The position numbers and the translations under genes were made by a program. 64,000 nt of DNA from Erpobdella octoculata. Taxonomy: Eukaryota > Annelida > Clitellata > Hirudinida > Erpobdellidae. The notes under the pieces are model-generated. The model was not told the DNA's origin, ran no database searches, and saw only the letters and a program-made list of their open reading frames with translations. The stretch is taken from contig OZ022238.1 in assembly GCA_963978895.1 (NCBI GenBank), positions 49,051,105 to 49,115,104 of the forward strand. Reading direction: 5' to 3'. This document shows, piece by piece, positions 1 to 10,850 of the stretch (positions are counted from its first letter, which is position 1; every line of letters starts with the position of its first letter).

Positions 1-169
1 CTGATCTTTCACCACACAAATAAATTGCAGCAAGATTTTTGCTTACACCTACCACAAGTATGGTTGTGCTAAATTTTTTTCTATAAAACATATACTTTGT
101 TCATTTTTTCTCCTGAAAAATAGACTAAACGTCTTGCATATTGAAAAACGCTTTGCAAAAATGATTCAT

Positions 170-467
170 CTAGAAGCACCACCAGACATGATTCCAATAA
201 GACTGACCATTAGCGAACTGCTTGGAGACAAGCCTGGTCATATCCTGGTAGTTCAAGAAAGGCGCAGACCCTTTACCGGCGTTTCGTAGATTTCCATCAA
301 CAGTGCTTCTGCTGTTGACTTTGGTGCGGTTCATCAGCTCGCTGGTGGTATCGTTGTAAGAGGGGTCGTCCATGATCGTTTGCTGGCCGGAGTTTCCCTC
401 GGAGGAATGAAAGTTAAGATTTCTGAAAGTTCCCTCTATTATCAAGTAGTTCCCCGATGAAGTTTTC
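170..467 (-). CDS. Probable 3' exon of an unrecognised gene
   Basis: Read on the minus strand, about 98 codons run from a candidate acceptor (cag at 468-470) to a TAG at 170. The peptide is hydrophilic and well mixed, rich in N, S and T, and ends in WNHVWWCF. Base composition is clearly richer in G+C than the flanking A+T-rich DNA, which is the main sign of coding. The first base of the segment would complete a codon begun in an upstream exon. A possible donor near the end (g then gtcagt, after KQFAN) means the last dozen residues could be intronic. I do not recognise the protein family. It may be an alternative terminal exon of the same gene as the segment at 3567-3697, but the entry phases differ (this one completes a codon with one base, the other with two). 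Chance is not excluded. Confidence 0.42.
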
Positions 468-1409
468 CTGATTTACGATGTCATTCCGCTTTATAACTAA
501 TTAAAAAATTAATTACTCATAAAATTAGAGTTTCTGAGTTCATTTATTGTTAGTATAAATTAGTTATCTGATTTCTGTTTTTTTTTTATTTGTTTAGTTT
601 AATTCTCGTCGGATATTCCGATTTTAAAAAACACAATCGAAAATTTCAGCGACTAAAAACGGGTTAAACAAAATTAAATGAGACTCATCAATACGAAATA
701 TTTTTAAAAAAATCGAAATTTGTGCGAAAAATGTTTGAGATATGCCGATTCGATTCATGTGAGAGGCTGGCCACGATTTAACGCTGCCCAGGCTGGTCTA
801 GCGGGCCAGCGAGTTCTGCCATTGTTCGGCTCAGATTATTTTCGTCTCTGATTTATAGCAAATTATTTTTACAGCCTAATACCATCACAATTACGCCTAT
901 AATTGGCTCGCTTCGCTGAGCACAGACAACAGAAGAGGAGGCTTGACGGTTATGGATTGTATCGGAAACAGTCTGTTTCTCATATTGCTGGTGGTTTTGC
1001 CTGCTATTGTATTTTTCGAACTCTCTCAGTGACGTAATTTATTGTCACAGTTGACGCGATAACCTTAATCTTTGTACACATGTCTCATTACTTGTCATTT
1101 TTTTTTAATCTGTTGTGAATTTAATTGATGACGAATATAGACGATTATGAATATATTTATATTCGGTTAGGAATTTATGATTGTAATGCTTTTACTTGGT
1201 TGTGAGTTTAATTGATCATAAATCAATTTGATTATTAATATATCATATTATGAATCAATTTGATACGGTTATGAGTTTAGTCTATTAAAAATTCACTTTA
1301 TTGTGAATATATTTGTTGAATATAATAATCTTTACATGGTTTTTAGTTAGCTTCACTTGTTTGTTGTCTGTTTAGGTGAAATCTTGTAAAATAAAAAAAA
1401 GAGAAAAAC

Positions 1410-1458
<49 letters not shown>

Positions 1459-2070
1459 TTTAAAAAAATGCTTAGAAACGTATTTGTTATGATTTTCCAG
1501 GAAACAACAAGGAAAGGTACGTAGGAGTTCTTCTCCGGAATTAATGATGACTTTTCATTAATCCCCGTCGAGACCATGGAAATCAATAAGCAGACGAGAA
1601 AGTGAAAGGAGAAGATGAAACTAAGAAAACATTCTTATTTACGTTCGCAGTAATGTTTACAGGTAGACAGTGTGGTCACCGAAGAATGTAGTTTTGAGAT
1701 ATGCAGTCGCCCTTTAGCATTTAATAGTATTGATAGTGTTAATGCTGACATTGTGTTTACAAATCTTTGAGAAAGTTATAGACATTGTGTAGTGCACCTG
1801 ATTACAAGCACGCAATGCATGATCCCAATATAACATGATTTTTTTTAGCACCGCTTAATTATTAGCAGATATCTCCAAACATGAAACCAGTTGATCACAT
1901 AGACACACAGACACAGAGAGACAGAATATACCTGCTTCAAATTTGTATAACAGGTCATATTATAATGTCGTCCTGCTGGAATGATCTCTAAACATAGAAC
2001 TGTATGTAACAGCCATTTATAACTCACAATACGACGGTTTTCATTTGTTATTAACCCGTAGTGATGAAAA
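468..2070. other. Non-coding stretch with a (GA)n tract
   Basis: A+T-rich DNA without a convincing reading frame. The only clear structure is a GA-rich microsatellite at about 1409-1456. A run of weakly similar ~65-bp phrases (gtgaatttaattgat and variants) lies at 1110-1310 and looks like a decayed tandem repeat. Confidence 0.6.
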
Positions 2071-2078
2071 ACTTAAGT

Positions 2079-3147
2079 CGGGGTTGTCCAACTGGCGGCC
2101 CGCCACCAAGTTTGAAAAAAAAACAATTTTATTTATAGGACCTTAACAATCTCAATCTAAAATTGCAAGGAAAGAAGCAGAACATTGCAACACTGTTGGG
2201 ACAAATGTCGACTGTTTTCGCAAGATGCTTGGTCTATTTCACACGTGTGTGCGGATTAATGATGTAACTCACTTTCCATCTTGTTTTGAACTTACTGAAA
2301 TGCTTATATCATTGGTACGTTAAGTGACAAAATCTCAACCGGATTTTCAGATTTCGAGAACATTAGAGTCGACATTGCATTGTTCATTAATCCAATGGTA
2401 ATCTATTGAGAATCAACATCCGAGCTTTCAGCTTGAACTTCGTGAGTTGCCGACCGATCAATTTCTATTGAACAAGAAGTGTATGTATGAAGAAATTTGG
2501 AAATTGGTCAGCCATGATCGTTTTCAAAATTTACGTTTCTTTGCTTTGAAGCTGTGCTCAATGCTTTGAAGCACCGACATCTGTGAAGCAGCGTTCTCCA
2601 TCATGAAACACGTCAAGCCAAAAAAATGTATCAGTCTCCACAATGACAATCTCGTTTTTTGTATCCGACATGGCACCACAAGCATTGATGTTGACATTGC
2701 CGGTATTGTTAGAGAAAAACCTTTTCCGCAGTGCTTGCACTAGATTAGAAAGATTTCATTTAATAGAATAGAATGGATCATTAGATTGAAATTGAACAGA
2801 ATCAATCGAATGACTGTCACTAGTCTTAGTGCTAAGACACTAAGTCAGTAGAATACTAGACTTACTTACTACTTAACTTTAACTGAAATACTATGACACT
2901 ATGTTAGAAGAATATTATAGCAATATAGCTGTTTATAGCAGTTACCACTGAAGTGTTTTTTGTATTTCTTGGTTAACACTTATAATTGTCTTATATATAT
3001 ATATATATATGGACTAATTTATAACTGTTTTATATGGCATACATATACCATAATTATGCCATATTAAGTGCTAAAATTTGCTTGGCCCGCCAAGGGTCTA
3101 AACATTTTTTATGCGGCCAACAGTAGCGTAAAGTTTGGACAACCCTG
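2079..3147 (+). mobile_element. hAT-superfamily DNA transposon, degenerate
   Basis: The two ends are inverted: the left begins cggggttgtccaac and the right, read inward, begins cagggttgtccaaac. The element is bracketed by an 8-bp near-duplication, acttaagt (2071-2078) and gcttaagt (3148-3155). An 8-bp target duplication is the hallmark of hAT transposons. The interior holds a broken transposase, annotated separately. Both subterminal regions carry the phrase ggcccgcca, as inverted copies. The internal A+T-rich tail includes a short (TA)n tract near 2994. At ~1.07 kb the element is shorter than an autonomous hAT and lacks an intact frame, so it is a dead or internally deleted copy. Confidence 0.8.
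2140..2745 (+). pseudogene. hAT transposase remnant (GTF2IRD2/ZBED-like)
   Basis: Pieces of one transposase can be read in different frames. 2140-2265 gives DLNNLNLKLQGKKQNIATLL, a phrase typical of the vertebrate and invertebrate hAT-derived GTF2IRD2/ZBED/FAM200 group. 2425-2565 gives LELRELPTDQFLLNKKCMYE and following residues. 2575-2740 gives CEAAFSIMKHVKPKKCISLH, the C-terminal hAT dimerisation region. Frameshifts and stops (for example at 2267 and near 2566) separate the pieces, so no functional enzyme can be made. The N-terminal BED finger and most of the catalytic core are absent, consistent with internal deletion before decay. Confidence 0.75.
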
Positions 3148-3566
3148 GCTTAAGTGTAGTTTTATTCCTACTTCAAATGATGAATTCTGGAAAGTCTGTT
3201 TGAAAACATTTTTGAACATCCGGCTTAAGCACTGCCGTGCATTTTACGCAGCATTGGCTTCTCTAACGTCTATCCCGATGCTTCGCATGAGATTGTCGAT
3301 GACGAGGAGACCAAGTAAATTTATGTGACAGATTGAAGATGATTGAATGGATGCGTATTTGCTTGTGCTTTAGAGCTTAAAATTAACTGTTTTTGAGTAG
3401 TTGGTTTTTTTTTCTCAAAGTTATTCCTGGAAATGTTTAAAAAAAAAACTCTACGCGTTCAAACACAAAACTACAACAGAGCTTTGAAACTTCGGTAATA
3501 ATATTAATAGATTAAAACTTCAAATTGTTGTAAACTTAAAGCATTTATAAATCTATCGAGTAGTTT

Positions 3567-3697
3567 TTAGGCAAGATGTTGCGTTGTGCTTTGTCGGGGG
3601 GCACCGTTGTCGCTGAAGTTCTCTATCAGGCCGATGATATCCATATCCCTAGGCACGGGTGGCACAAGCTGGTGGTACACGACTGTTGGCGAGTACC
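3567..3697 (-). CDS. Probable 3' terminal exon of an unrecognised gene
   Basis: On the minus strand a G+C-rich block follows an acceptor (gctggatacag, ending at 3698). It starts with two bases completing a codon, then encodes 42 residues beginning YSPTVVYHQLVPPVPRDMDI and ending QSTTQHLA, before TAA at 3567-3569. The surrounding DNA is A+T rich and not open in this frame. The peptide is proline-containing, polar and has no membrane segment, so it looks like a cytoplasmic C-terminal tail. I do not recognise the family. The rest of the gene would lie at higher coordinates on the minus strand. I found no further convincing exons there, so either the upstream intron is long or the segment is a relic. 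Confidence 0.5.
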
Positions 3698-4507
3698 CTG
3701 TATCCAGCAAAGACAAGAAGCAAGGCTTTGAGTTTTATCATTTGGATAAATAAACATTAACAAGCTACTTGTTGCTGAGGGTCAGGTTTTGTTCGCAAAA
3801 TTTACGGCGCTGTGATAATTCGGTTGAGTGCAAAATTGCAATCAATTATTCAAAATTTCAATCAATTATTTCAGTTTATAGTATGTGTGCAGTGAACGCA
3901 TGTAGAAATTAAATAGCCTTAAACCGTCGTGGAGTAAAAAGAAATGAGTAGCGGTTTCAGACGCAAGCACAACATGTGGTCTTGTCATTTTCTTCTTTCT
4001 TGTGATCAGAGCGGTTTTTATTTTAAGAAATTTTATTTTGTTACGACGTATGGTTGGCAGGTGGATTCGTTTCCATTCTTTATGCACGATTCCCTCCAGG
4101 CGCATATACGAGAAGCGCTTTTGAGATGCGCTAAATAACAGTCAACAAATCGCTAGAGCGATCTTACATAGCTGGTGTTTTGCATCGTGGGAAATGCATC
4201 GCATTCTATAGTTCAATAGAAGCTGAATTTTATTTCTGTTACAACAGTTATGAGAATTTTAAAGCAAACCGCTTATTTTATCGTTCCGTGTTTTTATTTT
4301 CTCTTAATTCTTGAAATGTTCCGTTGAGAAATCGTGAAAAGAACATATATAAACAATATAAAGCATGATCCTCATTCTCGTATTCAACCGGTTGATCGAT
4401 CTCAGTACACGCAAGACATTTTTTTGTTATAAATCGTGCGCTTTGCTTTTGACCGATGGGGCAACTTGTCGAATCGAGAGTCAATTATCAGGAGAATATA
4501 GGTTTTT

Positions 4508-4904
4508 GCGGCTCAGTTGAGCAATGAGGGAGCGTCTTGTGACTTCAGAGTCATAGGTTCGATCGAAGGTTCGATTCCTACGACAACATAGCAATCTAGA
4601 AAAACAGCTCAATCACGTGCGTTTCTGTTCAAGTATTTGTGGCAGGGCACACCAGGGATGACCTAAAAACCTAAAAGCCCCGTCGGCCTTCGGGTGTAAA
4701 ACTGTGTGACCCCATATGCACGAGCCGTTCCCAGCGCCGCTGAAGTGTATCCGACGAAATGGCGCCTTAATGCTACGACCTTTACCTTTTATCTTTATCT
4801 TAAAGTGTTTTGTTTCAGCCTGAACAACTTTTTGGCGCTTTCTTTTCATTTTTAGTTACTTCCACGCCATCTGGTTGAAAGTCGTTAGGCGACACCACTG
4901 ATTA
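4508..4904 (+). repeat. tRNA-derived SINE
   Basis: The head carries an A-box-like ggctcagttgag near 4510 and a perfect B box ggttcgattcc at 4568-4578, the two parts of an internal Pol III promoter. Between them is a stem-loop tgac-ttcagag-tca, resembling an anticodon arm with CAG. A non-tRNA body of ~270 bp follows, rich in G+C compared with the neighbourhood. Head plus unrelated body is the usual SINE architecture, and the cloverleaf is too degenerate for a functional tRNA gene. The right boundary is uncertain. I ended it where a 30-bp sequence begins that recurs at 5350-5379. Confidence 0.6.
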
Positions 4905-5069
4905 GCTATACTTCAAAGTTTATAAGTTGTTCTCTCAAAGACGAGTTGAGCTGCGGTCGGATAAAACTTTTAAACATAAACAAACATAAAGGAAATGATG
5001 GGCGCAAACTATATGTCTCTATGCCCATATCTAGAATTATATAAAATATTGTTCATATATATGTTCTAT

Positions 5070-5379
5070 AAATAAATGTATGTATATATTATTAAAAATC
5101 CTTTTTATAGTTGTACATAATGTCGCTTATTTCGAAATGACAGTCGATTAATCTTTTAAATTCATTAAGTTGATCGACTTCTACGATTTTCGAAGGGAGG
5201 TTGTTCCAAATTGCAGTCGATCTGGTCAGGAAGGAATATTTTCTGCAGTTGCCGTTGAATCTTTGTGTTTCCAGTTTGAACTTGTGACCTCTTGTTCTTC
5301 TTTCTTCTGATATCTTTATATTAGGAAAACACAAACGTCCTTCTTTGTCTTGAAAGTCGTTAGGCGACACCACTGATTA
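5070..5379 (-). pseudogene. LINE reverse-transcriptase C-terminal fragment
   Basis: The minus strand encodes about 90 residues including RRTRGHKFKLETQRF, RKYSFLTRSTAIWNNLPSKI and DQLNEFKRLID. This pattern (RTRGHxxKL, then RxxFFxxRxxxxWNxLP, then a short helical tail) is the C-terminal end of the ORF2 of Jockey/CR1-type non-LTR retrotransposons. The frame ends at a stop followed by A+T-rich DNA suitable as a LINE 3' tail. The rest of ORF2 is missing, which fits the common 5' truncation of LINE copies. The first 30 bp of this fragment (5350-5379) also occur directly repeated at 4875-4904. Confidence 0.75.
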
Positions 5380-5985
5380 ATTTCTAACAAGACTATGAGT
5401 TTTTCTTTAATAAGGGTAGTGTGTCTTTAATAGCGCTAGTTTATTAAGAAAACAGAAAACCAACTCGCACTGTCAATTTCTCGGTTTACCTGCATCGAGA
5501 GATGAAGATGCAAATATAATTTTTCTCTTGTTTAATTTAATTTTATACAACAAGTGTGTTCTGGCCAAATTGGTTCCACGTGTTAGATGTCATAATAAGA
5601 AATTTACAGACATGGCTCCGATCAGATTATGTGTGTGATTTTTGCAACCTGCAAACTGTGTTTGGGCTCGAATCATTGTGGAAATGTTATTAAGTAATTA
5701 ATTACAGCCAGTTTAGTCGTGCTAAAAATTTATTTAAAAAAAGTTTTCAATCATCCTGGAGGGAGTGAAAATCACTTGCGCCCCTCTCCCTAATTGAAAC
5801 GCCAGTCTCTTTTTTTAAAGAGCTCGCGTTTTTCCTTCGATACGAAAAGCAGAAACGGAATAAAAATTTCATTTACTGCCTGCAATTACTCATCCGTTTC
5901 GTAGATTTTGCGTTTTGTTTTTCATTTTGTTGTGCGCTTGAAAGGTTTTATTTTTTAGTATTGTTGTATTTTTTTACAAACTTTT
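5380..5985. other. Non-coding A+T-rich stretch
   Basis: No reading frame, RNA gene or repeat structure stands out here. Confidence 0.5.
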
Positions 5986-5989
5986 ATTT

Positions 5990-6230
5990 AGGTTACAATC
6001 TCTGTTTGTGTATGTGTGTGTCTTTCGCTGTACACAAATCTTGCAATTAAAATTTAACAAGCTTTTTGACTAGCTAGGAAGCTGAAACTTTCAGCATAGC
6101 TTCATATTGGATGACAATACATGATTCAATAAAAGAAACTTAATTTGAACATCTTTCGTATTTCTAAATCGAGTGTATTTGAAATCAAAGTTTGTGTTGA
6201 AAAACTCGTTTTTTCCTATACTTGTTTCAA
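5990..6230 (+). repeat. Dispersed repeat, copy 1 (second copy at 44645)
   Basis: This ~240-bp stretch, with landmarks gctttttgactagct, aagctgaaactttcagcata and attggatgacaata, recurs in the same orientation at 44645-44885 with high similarity. It has no coding potential I can see. It is probably the 3' part of a retroelement or a SINE, but I cannot assign a family. A short (catc)n run follows at 6237-6265. Confidence 0.7.
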
Positions 6231-6406
6231 CATCCGTCCGTCCATCCATCCATCCAACCATCCATTTTATTTTCTAGCACGACGGATCGTTTCTACTCAT
6301 CTCCAGCGACTTTTAGTAAGGTCTGAGCTGAGTTTCTTCCACCAATACAGTTTTACATCCACAATGGCATCATGGATATCTTTTTTTTACCGTAAGAAGT
6401 AAGAGA

Positions 6407-6597
6407 TAGAGTACTGCACGGGCCTGACCGGGCCGTGATTTTTAGGGTCTTCAAACGGGTCGGGACAGGAACGGGCCGAACCAAACTTGTTGTGTTAATT
6501 GTAGGGATTTTATGCCTGCAACAACGGATCGGGCCGGACTTGGCCTGGCGACTTGTCGCGGACCGGGCCGCAAAAATTCAACCCGTGCAGTACTCTA
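6407..6597. mobile_element. Short inverted-repeat (MITE-like) element, GGGCC-rich
   Basis: The ends are a perfect 16-bp inverted repeat, tagagtactgcacggg at 6407-6422 and its complement at 6582-6597. The outermost TA on each side could be a TA target duplication, as for Tc1/mariner-type elements. The interior is made of degenerate cgggccgg phrases. It has no coding capacity, so any movement would have needed enzyme supplied in trans. Related GGGCC-rich DNA lies at 54980-55280. Confidence 0.65.
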
Positions 6598-6789
6598 GTA
6601 AGGGAGATTCAAAAACAGGGACTGACCTACAGAGTGCAGTATATTCACGCCATCACTGAGGTCGGATGTTTTTAAAAAAAAATATTCTTCGTTGTGATTT
6701 TTCTTTAAATTTGTATTGTTTGAAAAACAACTATTCCTAATGAATAATATAATATTATGTTTTTAATTATTTCTTTCTTTAATTTTTAA

Positions 6790-6915
6790 ATATTTGCTCA
6801 CACATACACACACGCGCGTGTTTCAAATAAACATACACACGCGTTTCAAACCCACATACATACAGTGTTCCAAATATACAAACACACAAACACACACACA
6901 CACACGTACTTACAG
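6790..6915. repeat. CA-rich microsatellite
   Basis: Interrupted CA/ACAC-rich DNA with a few phrases of about 20 bp (tttcaaa plus acatacacacgcg) repeated twice. Confidence 0.7.
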
Positions 6916-8740
6916 AAAACATACATTCATTTTTTTCTCTACCCACCCACCCAATCAATCTCCGACATATGACCTCTGTACAGCACCCATTGACCCGTTT
7001 ACAACAGTGAAACATCTTCCATCCTTACCAGGGCCAGCCACCAGCAGACACGTGCCACAAGAGATTTACTACCTGACACTGACCCCCACCTCCTTGCATC
7101 CGCGGGTAATGGCCCCGAACAAAATGATGCTTTCGTGATTTCAGGCTTTTTTTGTCTTTCGGTGTTACGTTAGTTATATGTAGAGTGACAAATTAAATTT
7201 AAATTCGATACAGTGAATTGCGAATCAAAAATATGTTTACGCGTCTGTAAAATGTAAAGCTTAAATAGCAAGTGTAAAGTGTAAATAGTAAGTTTAAACT
7301 GGGAAACTAAATTTTCTAGCGTAAAACAATAATTTTTAATGTAAATAAATTTTTAATGTAAATAAATTTTTAAGCGTAAAATAAAACTGTAAGCTCTTTA
7401 ACGAATAACTGAAGAAGAAAAAAACAGATTTAAAGAACATAAAACGTTCTAATGGTTTTTGTAAACTAAAATTTCTAGTAGCTGTAAATTTTGAAATTTT
7501 AATCTGAAGCAAAAAATGAAGTGCAAAAACACGATGTTTTAAACAGAAATGCACGTGTATGTAAAAAGTTGATGTAAAGTGTTACATTTCTTGACAGATT
7601 ACACAATTTTTAAAGATAAGCGGTAACGAAATTTGGGTTTCTGGGTTTCGACCAAAGCCTAATCAGATCAACAAATTTGAGTAAGGACGATGGGGAGACT
7701 GAAAAAAATACAATAAAAATAACAATGGTCAAATTAAACCATTAAAAACCAATCGACAGAACAACTAGCTAGAAATAGTAGGTAATTAAGAATAAATTAT
7801 TCAAAAAAATGTTGTTCCGGCTTGGGGGTCGGGAGGGACTTCTCCTTTGACCCACCTACAGTTTTTTTTCTAATTTTAGCTTTTTTGAAGTACATTACGA
7901 AAGTAAAAAATTATAAAACTATCAACAATGAACACGTTTTCTCTCCGGAAAGTAAGTTATTTTCAGATTCATTTCCTCGATAACAATAGTACTAAGTAAT
8001 GAAAACGGGATTTCAATTGCACCTTCAAATAGTAATTTAAAGATATAATACAAATTCTGTTATTTTTACCGTTTCCCGCGCACAGGTAACCACTCACCTG
8101 CATTACTCGGTATAACTATAGACTTGGAACGAACGAGGGCTGTCTTCTTGTGTGACCAATTATGAAACGATGGCTGTCAATGCGGTAGGTGTATTTAATT
8201 ATTCTTGTTGTACGTATGCCAGAGTCCTGCTATTAGTTATTTATATCGCCTAAATTGGAGCCAATAAATTATCTCGAAGGGGATGATTAAAAGTGGAATA
8301 TTTTGTGATACGTGAGTAGAATGAAAAAAATGTTCTTCTAAAAGTGTTTTTCGACCGCGGGATAATCCTTTTTTGTAGAAGTAAAAGAAACTCGTTGCGG
8401 GTTGCAAATGGGTTAGGCTCCCTATGATCACCAGTTTTTATCTGAATATTTTGCGTCCCATCAATTTTACAGAAATTCGCAATCTTATTCGATTCGATCG
8501 CAGTTTCGTGTGAAGCAGGGCCAGTATGGGCAACAATGCCAGTCCTCTCTTTGGGTTAAGAAATATTTATGGGTGTCTAACGTATGTTCGCGGTGTTCTG
8601 GACGGAACAGGGGGCAGACCAAGGTGTCCTTGTAGAATAACGTTCAGATTTCTGAAGCTAGCGCTTATTCCAATTAGGTTTCATAGTGCGGTGGCTTTTA
8701 TTAGTTTTATTCCACCACATCCTTCCCCGTTTCTACGCAT
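6916..8740. other. Non-coding stretch
   Basis: Mostly A+T rich. Between 7200 and 7400 short phrases (gtaaatagtaag, aatttttaatgtaaataa) repeat imperfectly. G+C-richer patches at 7000-7140 and 8515-8720 are open for ~50-70 codons on the plus strand. They show no recognisable domain or clear splice frame, so I do not call them genes. Confidence 0.45.
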
Positions 8741-8754
8741 GGTGTGTCACATAG

Positions 8755-8935
8755 ACGCCCACGCAAACTCACACGATCCTACACACAAACGCTTCTACAC
8801 AGACACACACACACGCTCCTACACACACACACGCTTCTACACAGACACACACACACGCTCCTACACACACACGTTCCTACACACACACTTGCTCCTACAC
8901 ACACTTGCTCCTACACACACACGCACACACACGTG
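8755..8935 (+). repeat. Tandem array of CA-rich phrases
   Basis: Units built from acacgcttctacacagac and cacacgctcctacacac alternate with pure CA runs. The unit length is roughly 20-28 bp and the copies are imperfect. Confidence 0.75.
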
Positions 8936-9326
8936 CGTGGCCAATCGAAGCTGACATAATCAAAATTGAATTTCCCGCCGAAACGCCAGCGGGAAATGAA
9001 GTTTAGTTGCAGAGGAGCGCGCGAGTGTGTGCCGTGCTGGATTGCTCGAAGCTGGAATGCCGAAGTTTAAGGACGTGCTTGGCAGACTTTAAGCGTCACA
9101 GCCGTAGAAATTACAATTCTCAATTGAATCTGTATAATTGTGATGGTTATTTAACGTTATTTTTAAAAAATAAGTATGTATGTATATTCTAAAGTATATT
9201 TTATGAACGAATTTGAATAAAACTTATCTAGTTTTTCATGTTATTGAATAGTTTAATTTTAAAATTTGGAAAAAAACAATATATATATCTTTGAGACATG
9301 CTCTAAGAAATACAACTCGTCATTTA

Positions 9327-9328
<2 letters not shown>

Positions 9329-9408
<80 letters not shown>
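9329..9408. repeat. (TA)n microsatellite
   Basis: About 40 uninterrupted TA units. Confidence 0.95.
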
Positions 9409-9410
<2 letters not shown>

Positions 9411-9926
9411 TACGCGGGGAGCACAAGGTGCATGCTTTTCCACAACGGATATCTTGAAACAGATGTCAACTTGTTATAATCAGCTTTGTTTTTCGGCATA
9501 ATTCCATCCGTTTTTGGTCTTCTGTCTTATATAAAACTGATTAAACATGAAATAATTTAATGGAAAAAAAATTTCTCGATTAAACATAAAATTATTAGAT
9601 CGATTTAAAACGAGAGAAATATTTTTTGTTGAGCTAAAAAGCATTACGAACATTAAAAATTTTAAAGGAGGCTTGATTTGGAAAATTTGCTCGGTTCATC
9701 AAACGAAGTTATAATATTATCGCTTATTGGAGGTCAGTTGGAATTTGATTTATTGATACGGCAATGATATAACCAATCAAATATTTTATCGATTAACTAT
9801 TAAACCAGTAATTATCTTAATTATTAAGAACATAATAAACATTAACATTTTTATGATACAATTCAATTGTATTTTCTGCATAAAAACTAGCCATTACGGC
9901 ATCAATAGCTCACCAACTCTTATTCG

Positions 9927-10095
9927 CCCATTCTTCCTATTCGCACATTCTACTTTCTCGTCCATTCTTCCTATTCGCACATTCTACTTTCTCGTCCATT
10001 CTTCCTATTTGCACATTCTATTTTCTCGCCCATTATTCCTATTCGCCCATTCTTCCTATTCGCCCATTTTTCATATTTTCCTATTCTACTTTCTT
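9927..10095 (+). repeat. Tandem repeat, ~35-bp unit
   Basis: About 4-5 imperfect copies of a pyrimidine-rich unit containing cattcttcctattcgcacat and ctactttctcg. Later copies are truncated to attcttcctattcgccc. Confidence 0.8.
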
Positions 10096-10398
10096 GCCCT
10101 ATCTTTTCTTCTTTAAGCATATCAAACCACAATCGAAATGAAACTATTTACTCCTAGATTTCAAGTCACTGACCAGACGACAAAAGCAAGGCACACCTGT
10201 ACGAATTGATCTAGGTGTGATGGAACTTCCGACCAATAGAACCCCGGCCACCTGAACCACGTGATGCCACCACGCCGCTGCCTGGTCGCCCCTCAGAATA
10301 CTTTCATTGAAAATGTCATCAGACTGTGCGAGAACCAGAGTTAGTTCATATTATTATCATACCATTATGTGAAAATTCGTACTGCTAAGAGCATTGCA

Positions 10399-10420
10399 AC
10401 TTACCGTTTATCTTTCTCTT

Positions 10421-10485
<65 letters not shown>

Positions 10486-10535
10486 TTCTCTCTCTTTTTT
10501 CTCTCTCTTTCTTTCTCACTTTCCTTTTCTGTCTC
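10399..10535 (+). repeat. (CT)n-rich polypyrimidine tract
   Basis: A core of about 30 CT units (10435-10478) is flanked by TTTCTCT-rich DNA. Confidence 0.9.
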
Positions 10536-10705
10536 TTGTTTCAAGCACATAAGCCAGTCAAAACAAAGATTAATTGAGGACTACCTTTAAACCAATTGTA
10601 AGTTTCCGCCATTGACGGATGATCAGACAAACGTTTTGACTTGACCGGCGGTCTTGCTTGTTTGCTTGCTTGAATGTTTGCAAACCATATAAGAGATGTA
10701 TTAAT

Positions 10706-10850
10706 ATTTGAATACATTCATATAAAAATGTGTTGATATTTTAATACATCCATATTGAGATGTGTAGATATATGAATACATCCATATAAAGGTGTGTAGA
10801 TATATGAATACATCCATATAGGGAAGTGTTGGTATTTGAATACATCTATC
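10706..10850 (+). repeat. Tandem repeat, ~39-bp unit
   Basis: About four copies of a unit around gaatacatccatata plus ggtgtgtagatata. The copies differ by scattered substitutions. Confidence 0.8.

Noticed and set aside
4508..4590. A functional tRNA-Leu(CAG) gene
   Set aside because: The B box is perfect, but the acceptor and T stems do not pair well, and an unrelated body follows. A SINE head fits better.
8526..8760. Plus-strand gene beginning MGNNASPLFGLRNIYG
   Set aside because: The frame runs straight into a CA repeat, has no recognisable domain and no donor that joins it to the channel exons.
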